A stretch of DNA of 64,000 nucleotides from Microlunatus phosphovorus NM-1 (GTDB taxonomy: Bacteria > Actinomycetota > Actinomycetes > Propionibacteriales > Propionibacteriaceae), in contig NC_015635.1 of assembly GCF_000270245.1 (NCBI RefSeq), forward strand, positions 4,898,001-4,962,000, read 5' to 3'. Made by a program: the position numbers and the translations under genes. Below, one piece after another: positions 17,584-24,623 of the stretch. The notes below the pieces were generated by a model. The model was not told the DNA's origin and searched no databases. It was given only the letters and a program-made list of their open reading frames with translations. How positions within the stretch are numbered: position 1 is the first letter of the stretch; every line of letters starts with the position of its first letter.

Positions 17584-18600
17584 ATGAGACGTCATCTTGC
17601 TGCCACGTTTGCGCTCGCGCTGTTGTCGCCGTTTCTCGCCGAGTTCCTGCTCGGCGACCAGTACCTGTCCGCCGACCGCAGTGTCGGCACCCAGGTCGGC
17701 ATGTTCCTCGTCCTCGGTCTTTGGTACGGCGCCGGCGCCGTGCTGATCCGGGAGGTCGCGCGCCGCGCCGGCCGCGGCTGGCCCACCATCCTGCTGCTCG
17801 GGTTGGTCTTCGGACTGATCGAGGAAGGGCTGCTCACCCAGTCGCTGTTCAATCCGCATTACCTGGGTCTGGATCTGCTCTCGTACGGGCATCTCGACGC
17901 GCTCGGGATCGGACTGCCCTGGACGATCTTCGTCCTGACCCTCCACGTGGTGTGGAGCATCGCTACCCCGATCGCCCTGGTCGAAGGGATCTGGCCGGGC
18001 CGCGATCCGTGGTTCGGCCGGGTCGGACTCGGGGTGGTGAGCGGGCTGGCGGTGCTCGGCGCCCTGGCGATCCTGACCGTGTCCTGGTTCAGCAGCGGAT
18101 TCGTCGCGGCACCGGCTCAGCTGATCACCTCTGCAGTCCTTGCCGTGGTTGCCGCCGTGGTGGCGTTCCGGCTGCCGCGGGTCGGGATCGTCCGGCCGCC
18201 GCGGGCGGTATTGCCGTCGGCCGCCGTGGCGCTGGTGCTCGCCTCGGCGTTCCAGGTCACCGAGCATCAGGGACCGGATCTCGTCCCGGCGTGGGCCACG
18301 GTCGGTGTCCTGCTCGTCCTACTGGCCGCCGCCATCGCTGTGTCCGTGGTGTTCCGCTTGGACGTGCTCGGGCTGGCGACAGGCGCGGTCCTGACCTATG
18401 CCTGGGTCGGCTTGGCCAACTCGCTCTCCGCCGGCCTGGCCGGAGTCATCGAGCAGACCGTCATCGTCCTGGTGGCACTCGCAGTGACCGCACTGGCCGT
18501 CACGCGGCGCCGTCGGCACGCGTCGGACACCGGCGAGTGGAGCCCGATCAGTGCGAGCGGCTCAGATGCGGATGCGGCAGCTCACGCAAAGCGGCGCTGA
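17584..18600 (+). CDS. Polytopic membrane protein of unknown function
   Basis: 338 residues with about eight to nine hydrophobic helices. GLVFGLIEEGLLTQSLFNPH near residue 80 places paired glutamates inside a membrane region, loosely like CPBP intramembrane proteases, but their second motif is not clear. A short basic and Ser-rich tail follows. Ribosome site GGAAGG precedes ATG 17584. The last 53 bases overlap tail-to-tail with the MFS gene on the other strand. I do not assign a function. Confidence 0.75.
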   Translation: MRRHLAATFALALLSPFLAEFLLGDQYLSADRSVGTQVGMFLVLGLWYGAGAVLIREVARRAGRGWPTILLLGLVFGLIEEGLLTQSLFNPHYLGLDLLSYGHLDALGIGLPWTIFVLTLHVVWSIATPIALVEGIWPGRDPWFGRVGLGVVSGLAVLGALAILTVSWFSSGFVAAPAQLITSAVLAVVAAVVAFRLPRVGIVRPPRAVLPSAAVALVLASAFQVTEHQGPDLVPAWATVGVLLVLLAAAIAVSVVFRLDVLGLATGAVLTYAWVGLANSLSAGLAGVIEQTVIVLVALAVTALAVTRRRRHASDTGEWSPISASGSDADAAAHAKRR

Positions 18601-19798
18601 GCGACAGGTGCTGGCGGTGGCTGATGACGGCCACCGCCAACAGCACGCCGAGGATCGTCAACGCGCCGCCACCGATCAGTGTCCAGCGTGGGCCGAACGC
18701 CTGTCCGATCCAGCCGATCAGCGGTGCCCCCACCGGCGTACCGCCCATCAGCACCATCATGTAGAGCGCCATCACCCGCCCCCGCAGTTGCGGGTCTGCG
18801 GCCATCTGCACCGAGGCGTTGGACGCGGTCAAGGTGAGCAGGGCGGCCAGCCCCATGAACGGCAACACGGCGGCATAGGTCGCGTACGTGGGCATCAAAC
18901 CGGCGACCACCTCGACCGCACCGAAGGTCAGCGCCATGATCACCACGAATCGGCCGCGCGGCGCCTGCGTCCGACGGGCCGCCAGCAGGGCGCCCGCCAG
19001 CGAGCCGACCGCCATGATGGTGCCGAGGATGCCGTACTCCTCCGGTCCTTTGCCGAACTCCTGCTGCGCCATCAGCGCCGAGGTGAGCTGGAAGTTCATC
19101 CCGAAGGTGCCGACGAAGAACGCGATCAACAGCACGAGCAGGATCTCGCTGTGCTGGACGACGTACGCCATCCCCTCCCGGATCTGTCGTTTGCCGCGGG
19201 TGGCCGGCACGGTCGGCTGCAGCCGACGCGGATCGATGATCAGCAGCGCGGCGATGAAGGCGAGGTAGGTGATCGCGTTGGACAAGATCGCCCACCCGGA
19301 GCCGAAGGCGCCGATCACCAGCCCGGCCACCGCCGGGCCGACGATGCGCGCGGCGTTGAAGGTGGCGGAGTTGAGGGCGATCGCGTTCGGCAACCGGTCC
19401 CGGCCGACGAACTCGGAGACGAACGCCTGCCGCGCGGGATTGTCGAAGGCGGTCCCGAGGCCGAAGGCGAAGGCGATCGCGAAGACGATCGGGGTGGTGG
19501 CGACCCCGGTGATGGCCAGCACGCCGAGTGTGCCGGCGCAGATCGCCAGCCAGGCCTGGGTGACCCGGAGCACCAGCCGCTTGTCGAGCCGGTCGGCGAC
19601 CAGTCCTCCGTACGCCGACAGCAACAGCATCGGCAGGAACTGCAGCGCGGTGGTGATGCCGATCGCCAGACCGGAACCGCCGGACAGCTCCAGAACCAGC
19701 CAGTCCTGGGCGACCCGCTGCATCCAGGTGCCGATGTTGGAGACGAAGGAGCCGGTGACGTAGGTCCGGAAGTTGGGTACGGCCAGAGCAGCGAACAT
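18548..19798 (-). CDS. MFS exporter (MFS_3/EntS-like)
   Basis: 416 residues, twelve predicted helices. NFRTYVTGSFVSNIGTWMQRVAQDWLVLEL is split here as NFRTYVTGSFVS and WMQRVAQDWLVLEL, the family N-terminus; the loop motif YGGLVADRLDKR lies between helices 2 and 3, and DNPARQAFVSE between 4 and 5. The family exports siderophores or drugs. It lies downstream of a MarR gene on the same strand (155 bases), suggesting that regulator controls it. Its 3' end overlaps the converging membrane gene by 53 bases. A paralogue sits at 29281. Confidence 0.9.
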   Translation of the reverse strand: MFAALAVPNFRTYVTGSFVSNIGTWMQRVAQDWLVLELSGGSGLAIGITTALQFLPMLLLSAYGGLVADRLDKRLVLRVTQAWLAICAGTLGVLAITGVATTPIVFAIAFAFGLGTAFDNPARQAFVSEFVGRDRLPNAIALNSATFNAARIVGPAVAGLVIGAFGSGWAILSNAITYLAFIAALLIIDPRRLQPTVPATRGKRQIREGMAYVVQHSEILLVLLIAFFVGTFGMNFQLTSALMAQQEFGKGPEEYGILGTIMAVGSLAGALLAARRTQAPRGRFVVIMALTFGAVEVVAGLMPTYATYAAVLPFMGLAALLTLTASNASVQMAADPQLRGRVMALYMMVLMGGTPVGAPLIGWIGQAFGPRWTLIGGGALTILGVLLAVAVISHRQHLSLSAALRELPHPHLSRSH

Positions 19799-19953
19799 AC
19801 TGCCCCGCTGTTCTACCGCAGGTGGTTCGACGCTCAGGTTGGTTCCGGCGGCATTGGTTTCGGTGGAGTTGCTATCGGTGCTGTCGGCTCTGGTGGTGCT
19901 CGTGGGATTCGCCTCCTAGTGGGCGTTCATGGTCATGGGCGAAGGGTCGTGGC

Positions 19954-20406
19954 TCAGCTCTCGGCGATCTTGAGCAGGATCGGTACGGCGGCGTGCAGGG
20001 TCTGCCTCTCGGCCTCGGTGAGCTTCTCCAGCCGGGCCGCGAGCCATTGGTTCCGGCGCTCGCGATTGGCCTCGAGCAGCTCCATCCCCTGCTCGGTGAG
20101 CCCGAGGAGGCACGCCCGACGATCGGTCGGACTCGGACTGCGCCGGACCAACCCGCGCGCTTCGAGGTGGTCGACCAGCCTGGTCATCGACGGCGCCCGC
20201 ACCTGTTCCTGCGCGGCCAACTCACCGATCTGCAACTCACCTTCGCGGGCGAGCACGCCCATCGCCGACAGCTGGCTCGGAGTCAGCTCTTCGGTATCCG
20301 CCCTCGCTTGTCGCAGGTGCCGGGCCAGCCGAAAGACAGCCGGCCGCAGTTCGCCGGCCAACTCCACGCTCTCTTTCGGCATGAATGGGGACGCGTACGT
20401 AGGCAC
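19954..20406 (-). CDS. MarR-family regulator, likely of the adjacent MFS gene
   Basis: About 150 residues. Winged helix: TPSQLSAMGVLAREGELQI then LAAQEQVRAPSMTRLVDHLE and GLVRRSPSPTDRRACLLGLT, the MarR wing. I choose GTG 20406 because TACTGT lies exactly six bases upstream (leaderless); ATG 20382 is the conventional alternative. A TTAGC-GCTAA palindrome covers the promoter and suggests autoregulation. The gene runs toward the MFS exporter, a common MarR-efflux pairing. Confidence 0.87.
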   Translation of the reverse strand: MPTYASPFMPKESVELAGELRPAVFRLARHLRQARADTEELTPSQLSAMGVLAREGELQIGELAAQEQVRAPSMTRLVDHLEARGLVRRSPSPTDRRACLLGLTEQGMELLEANRERRNQWLAARLEKLTEAERQTLHAAVPILLKIAES

Positions 20407-20422
20407 GACTCCACAGTATTGC

Positions 20423-20435
20423 TTAGCAATGCTAA
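20423..20435. promoter_or_regulatory. Palindromic operator at the marR promoter
   Basis: TTAGC-AAT-GCTAA is a perfect palindrome in an AT-rich patch, directly upstream of the -10 TACTGT (20418-20413, minus strand). Its size and position fit MarR self-repression. Confidence 0.55.
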
Positions 20436-20460
20436 ATACAAGCGAGACTCGATCTTCCCC

Positions 20461-20527
20461 ACTTCGCACCATTTAGGTCGACTGCGCAGGCGCACGTGGT
20501 GCGCGGTCGCATCAAATGGTGCGAAGT
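20461..20527. repeat. Nested inverted repeat in the marR/DUF2530 intergenic region
   Basis: ACTTCGCACCATTT (20461-20474) and AAATGGTGCGAAGT (20514-20527) are perfect 14-base arms; the loop holds GCGCAC-GTG-GTGCGC. A second, shorter version of the right arm (GCGGTCGCATCAA) follows near 20549. Too far from either gene to be a terminator of a visible transcript; purpose unknown. Confidence 0.5.
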
Positions 20528-20728
20528 GGATCAGGCCCGACGGGTACGCGCGGTCGCATCAATGATGCGGCGCCCGGATTCTGACAATTGGACGCACAAC
20601 CCAAGCCTCACGCGATTTAGCCGCCAGATTCTGCACCGGTGTGGCAGATTCTCGAAATCTTACTGTCGGCCTTGCGTGAGCCGGTCATCCCGGCGATGCC
20701 AAGCATCCCATCCGCATAGGCTCGGAGA

Positions 20729-21016
20729 GTGAGCGAACCCGACGAGTCCCCAACCGGAGAGTCTCACCTGATCCGGCAGGCGGAGGTGCCGCCATTGGAC
20801 GTCGACGGCGTCCAGGCGGCGACGGTCGGCAGTGCGCTGTTTGCGATCGCCACGGTGATCCTGGCGTTCGCCTATCCCCGGCTCACCACGAGCGGCGACG
20901 GCTGGTGGCTCGGAGTGGGGATCAGCGGGCTGGCACTAGGCCTGATCGGTCTCGGTTACACCCTGCTGAGGCGCCGTCGCCGCCGGAGTCGGTCGGCCGG
21001 CGCGCCGCCGAGTTGA
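20729..21016 (+). CDS. DUF2530 membrane protein
   Basis: 95 residues: a short acidic N-terminus, VPPLDVDGVQAATVGSALF leading into helix 1, then WWLGVGISGLALGLIGLGY as helix 2 and a strongly basic end (RRRRRRSR). This matches the DUF2530 family found in actinobacteria, often next to a MarR gene as here. GTG 20729 has TAGGCT exactly six bases upstream, so it is leaderless. Its last 81 bases are antisense to the end of the neighbouring marR. Confidence 0.8.
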   Translation: MSEPDESPTGESHLIRQAEVPPLDVDGVQAATVGSALFAIATVILAFAYPRLTTSGDGWWLGVGISGLALGLIGLGYTLLRRRRRRSRSAGAPPS

Positions 21017-21553
21017 TCCCGCCGCGGCCAGCCCGGCCAGCAGTTCCTCCAGCAGGTAGGCCAGATCGTCGACCTGGCGGGCGGTCAGCCCGCGCATCAG
21101 ATCGGCCTCGACCAGGTTCGCCTCCCGGATAGCGGTCTCGTACAGCTGCCAGCCGGCAGGAGTGAGGGCGACGAGAATCCGGTTCCGTTTGTCCCGGTCG
21201 GGCGTCCGGTGCACGAGGTCCCGCTCCACCATCCGATCCAACCGGTGCGTCATCGAGGACGGCGCCACATGAGCGGCTTCCGCCAGCCGGGTCGGGGTCA
21301 GCCAGTGACCGTCGGCCCGGGCGATCTCGTTCAGCACCGTCCACTCGCCGCCTGACACGCTCAGATCGGCGAGCTTCTGGTCGTACCACTGGTTCAGCCG
21401 GCGCGACAATCGATGCACCGCAGTGATCACCCGCTGCACAGACTCGTCGGCACCGGCCGCCACGTACGCCGCGACCAGGTTGCCGAGATCGGCGGCATCC
21501 TCCTCCGAGCCGACGACCTGAGACGACTCCAACCCGCTCTTCTCGACGCTCAC
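20936..21553 (-). CDS. MarR-family transcriptional regulator
   Basis: 205 residues. SVSGGEWTVLNEIARADGHWL then RLAEAAHVAPSSMTHRLDRMV and HRTPDRDKRNRILVALT give a clear MarR winged helix; N- and C-terminal helices form the dimer interface. The C-terminus carries an extra disordered tail (STRRRAGRPTPAATAPQQGV) encoded entirely antisense to the DUF2530 gene. I recall a MarR/DUF2530 tail-to-tail pair in mycobacteria (Rv0880/Rv0879c), consistent with a conserved block. Confidence 0.87.
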   Translation of the reverse strand: MSVEKSGLESSQVVGSEEDAADLGNLVAAYVAAGADESVQRVITAVHRLSRRLNQWYDQKLADLSVSGGEWTVLNEIARADGHWLTPTRLAEAAHVAPSSMTHRLDRMVERDLVHRTPDRDKRNRILVALTPAGWQLYETAIREANLVEADLMRGLTARQVDDLAYLLEELLAGLAAAGSTRRRAGRPTPAATAPQQGVTETDQA

Positions 21554-21595
21554 GCCCCCATTTTGCCGACGCGCGTTTCGAACTGGCTACACAGA

Positions 21596-21617
21596 GTTCA
21601 CTCGAGGGTCGAACTCC
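21596..21617 (+). promoter_or_regulatory. Candidate PHO box upstream of phoX
   Basis: GTTCACTCGAG followed directly by GGTCGAACTCC forms two 11-base units; the first matches the actinobacterial PhoP repeat (GTTCACC...) well and the second poorly. It lies about 85 bases before the phosphatase start, as expected for a PhoP site. Confidence 0.3.
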
Positions 21618-21699
21618 CGCACCATTTCCGTCCTTTGACGACTGTCAGTGTCTGCAGCGACTCCAGACCTCAGCGACCCCCAACCTAGGAGACCCTGCA

Positions 21700-23793
21700 A
21701 TGACGTCTGACTGTCAAGAACTGCCGACCCCATCAGCTGTGCAGCTGCCCATGCTCGGCCTGACTCACGGCAAGCGAAGCCCAGTCACCTGTCACCTCAA
21801 GTGCGACAGCCAGTGCGCACGACCCGAACCGAATGCCTCCACCGAGCCGACCTTCGCCGAGGTCGCCGGCCGCCAGCTGACCCGCCGGGCGATGCTGGTC
21901 GGCGGCAGTGCCTTGGCCGCCGCAGCCGCGCTGCCGGCGGTATGGCCGCAGCAAGCCGCCGCCCACCCGAAGCCCGGTCATCCCGACCACCCCGGCCATG
22001 GACCGCTCGCCTTCACCCCGATCGACCCGGTGGGAGCCGAGGTCGATCTGCTCACCGTGCCGAACGGCTATCAGTGGACACCGATCCTGCGCTGGGGCGA
22101 CCCACTGTTCGCGAACTCGCCGGCCTTCGATCCGAGCCGGCCGAACGCCCGCGCCCAGCAGCTGCAGTTCGGCTACAACAACGACTATCTCGACATCCTC
22201 GTCGACCCCCGCGGCCGGACCGGGCTGCTGTGCTGCAACCACGAGTACACCAACCGGAACATCATGTTCCCGCCCACCGCCACCGCCGAGCAGGAGGCCG
22301 AGGTGCTCAAGGCGCTGATGGCCGCGCATGGGTTCAGTGTCGTGGAGTTGGAGCGTCGCGCCACCAAGCAGCCTTGGCGCTATGTCCGCGGCGGTCGGCG
22401 CAACCGTCGGTTCACTGCGAACACCCCGTTCCGGCTCACCGGTCCGGCAGCGGGCAGCAAGCTGGTGACGACCGCCGCCGACCCGAGCGGCCGGACCGCG
22501 CTCGGCACCTTCGGCAACTGTTCCGGCGGCACCACCCCGTGGGGCACCATCTTGTCCGGCGAGGAGAACTTCAACGGCTACTTCGTAGCCGACCCAGCAG
22601 CCCGCGGCAGCAAGCGATACGGGCTCACGAACACTCCCAGTGTGTACGGCTGGGAGCAGGTCGACCCGCGGTTCGACGCCACCAAGCCGGGGTACGCCAA
22701 TGAGCCGCACCGATTCGGCTACATCGTCGAGATCGATCCGTACGACCCCTCCTCCACCCCGCGGAAGCACACCGCGATGGGTCGCTTCAAGCACGAGGGC
22801 GCCAACATCCGGGTCGACAACGACGGCACAGTTGCGGCCTACATGGGCGACGACGAGCGATTCGATTATCTGTACAAGTTCGTGGCGAAGCGGAAGCACC
22901 GCCCGGGGAAGTCGGCCGAGGCACGGCGACACAACCTGCAACTGCTCACCGAAGGAGACCTCTACGTAGCCAGGTTCAGCGGCACCCAGCGTCCTGACGG
23001 CGCCAACCTCGGCCGCGGAGTCTGGCTGCCGCTGGTGCTCGACGGCCGGTCGCAGGTTCCCGGGATGAGCGTCGAGGAGGTGCTGGTGTTCACCCGCGAG
23101 GCCGCCGACGCGGTCAAGGCGACGCCGATGGACCGTTGCGAGGACGTCCAGCCGCACCCGAAGTCCGGCAAGGTGTACGTGGCCTGCACCAACAACACCC
23201 AGCGCGGCACTGCCGGCAAGCCAGGCGCCGACGCGGCCAACCCGCGACCGACCTCGACCCAGCCGGCAGGCTCGACCAACAAGGACGGCCACGTCATCGA
23301 GATCACCGAGCACCGCAACCGGGCCGGTGCGACGACATTCAGCTGGAACATCCTGCTGCTGTGTGGCGACCCGACCGATGAGAAGGTACGCACCTACTTC
23401 GCCGGCTGGGACGGCCCGGTCGCGCCGATCTCCTGCCCGGACAATCTCGCCTTCGACTCGGTGGGCAACCTGTGGGTCGCTACCGACGGCGCTCCGAGCA
23501 CGATCGAGAAGGCCGACGGGCTGTTCAAGGTGCCGTTGGAAGGCCGCCAGCGCGGACACGTGCAACAGTTCCTCGCCGTACCGATCGATGCCGAGACGTG
23601 TGGGCCGGTCGTGCACGACACCGACGACTCGGTGTTCGTCGCGGTGCAGCATCCCGGCGAGGACGGCAGTTGGGCCGAGCAGCGCTCGTACTTCCCCGAC
23701 TTCGTCCCGGCCGGACACCGACCAGGCAAGGGCGCGTGGCGAGGGCCACGGCCGACCGTCGTCCAGGTCACCAGGCAGCGCCGTTCTCGGTAG
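21700..23793 (+). CDS. phoX: PhoX-family alkaline phosphatase (DUF839), Tat-exported
   Basis: 697 residues. The N-terminus has the family PLP-GLTHGKRSPVTCHLKC segment, then TRRAMLVGGSALAAAAALP, a twin-arginine signal near residue 60. The large propeller-like domain includes CCNHEYTNRN, GNCSGGTTPWGTILSGEENFNGYF, EIDPYD and MGRFKHEGAN, where PhoX binds calcium and iron, and a late CPDNLAFDSVGNLWVATDG. PhoX releases phosphate from organic esters outside the cell. Ribosome site TAGGAGA. A candidate PHO box lies upstream, and this fits phosphate regulation. Confidence 0.9.
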   Translation: MTSDCQELPTPSAVQLPMLGLTHGKRSPVTCHLKCDSQCARPEPNASTEPTFAEVAGRQLTRRAMLVGGSALAAAAALPAVWPQQAAAHPKPGHPDHPGHGPLAFTPIDPVGAEVDLLTVPNGYQWTPILRWGDPLFANSPAFDPSRPNARAQQLQFGYNNDYLDILVDPRGRTGLLCCNHEYTNRNIMFPPTATAEQEAEVLKALMAAHGFSVVELERRATKQPWRYVRGGRRNRRFTANTPFRLTGPAAGSKLVTTAADPSGRTALGTFGNCSGGTTPWGTILSGEENFNGYFVADPAARGSKRYGLTNTPSVYGWEQVDPRFDATKPGYANEPHRFGYIVEIDPYDPSSTPRKHTAMGRFKHEGANIRVDNDGTVAAYMGDDERFDYLYKFVAKRKHRPGKSAEARRHNLQLLTEGDLYVARFSGTQRPDGANLGRGVWLPLVLDGRSQVPGMSVEEVLVFTREAADAVKATPMDRCEDVQPHPKSGKVYVACTNNTQRGTAGKPGADAANPRPTSTQPAGSTNKDGHVIEITEHRNRAGATTFSWNILLLCGDPTDEKVRTYFAGWDGPVAPISCPDNLAFDSVGNLWVATDGAPSTIEKADGLFKVPLEGRQRGHVQQFLAVPIDAETCGPVVHDTDDSVFVAVQHPGEDGSWAEQRSYFPDFVPAGHRPGKGAWRGPRPTVVQVTRQRRSR

Positions 23794-23918
23794 CGGCTAC
23801 TGAAATCGGCGCCGGACGCTACCGAGATCGTTCTCGGCGTGTCCGAGCCCGGGAGGTTCCCCCTCCGGATCTATCGATCGCAACCGTTGCGGTCGGGAAG
23901 ATCCGAAAGGGCACCGAA

Positions 23919-24590
23919 ATGACCTCCATCCTCCGCACCACCTTGCGTGTCGGACTCGCCAGTCTCGTCGCCGCGTCCGCGGTCGGCGCGCTGGCGGCTC
24001 CGGCACATGCTGCGGGCAACACCTCGGCGTTCAAGAGCGGGAACACCCTGTTCGTCAACGCCGCGACCGGGACGACCAACAACATCAAGCTCGAGCGCTC
24101 CATCAACGGACAGTTCTACAACATCAGCGACGCCGGCGGCTTTGCCATCGGGTCGGGCTGCCAGAGCACCGGCCAGCGGTCGGTCATGTGCGCCGCGGCC
24201 GGCATCAGCGAGATCCGGATCAACGCCGGCGATCTCGACGATCGGATCGAGTTGAACACCGCGACCTTCGCTGTGGTTCTCGGCAGTTCCGGCAATGACA
24301 CCATCGTCAGCAAGCACATCAACAGCCAGGCCCGGCTGAATGGCAACGACGGGAACGACACGATCATCGGGGCCGACTTCGACAGACTGTTCGGACAGAA
24401 CGACCACGACACCCTGAGCGGCGGACGACTGCTCAACGGCGGCAGCGGGAATGACAAGCTGTTCGGACTGGGCGGCAACGACAGCCTGGTCGGCGGGCCG
24501 GGCACCGATCATCTCGACGGCGGCTCCGGCTTCGACGATCTGTGCATCGAGGGCGAGACCACCGTCGCCTGCGAGGCGTTCTCGCTCTGA
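23919..24590 (+). CDS. Secreted RTX-like calcium-binding repeat protein
   Basis: 223 residues from ATG 23919 (AAAGGGCACC site). A Sec signal peptide ends AAPAHAAG. From about residue 120 there are glycine/aspartate repeats: GSSGNDTIVSKH, GNDGNDTIIGADFD, GQNDHDTLSGG, GSGNDKLFGLGGNDSLVGG, GTDHLDGGSGFDDLC, the hemolysin-type nonapeptide pattern that binds calcium in parallel beta-rolls. A Cys near the end could pair with an earlier Cys. It is downstream of phoX by about 125 bases; function unknown, likely surface or medium. Confidence 0.8.
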   Translation: MTSILRTTLRVGLASLVAASAVGALAAPAHAAGNTSAFKSGNTLFVNAATGTTNNIKLERSINGQFYNISDAGGFAIGSGCQSTGQRSVMCAAAGISEIRINAGDLDDRIELNTATFAVVLGSSGNDTIVSKHINSQARLNGNDGNDTIIGADFDRLFGQNDHDTLSGGRLLNGGSGNDKLFGLGGNDSLVGGPGTDHLDGGSGFDDLCIEGETTVACEAFSL

Positions 24591-24623
24591 CCATCACCGG
24601 GCACGGGCCGCCGGGGACCCGGA

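Noticed and set aside
23472-23918. 149-codon extension of the RTX-like protein
   Set aside because: Runs in a shadow frame of phoX; the signal peptide at 23919 and AAAGGG site define the true start.
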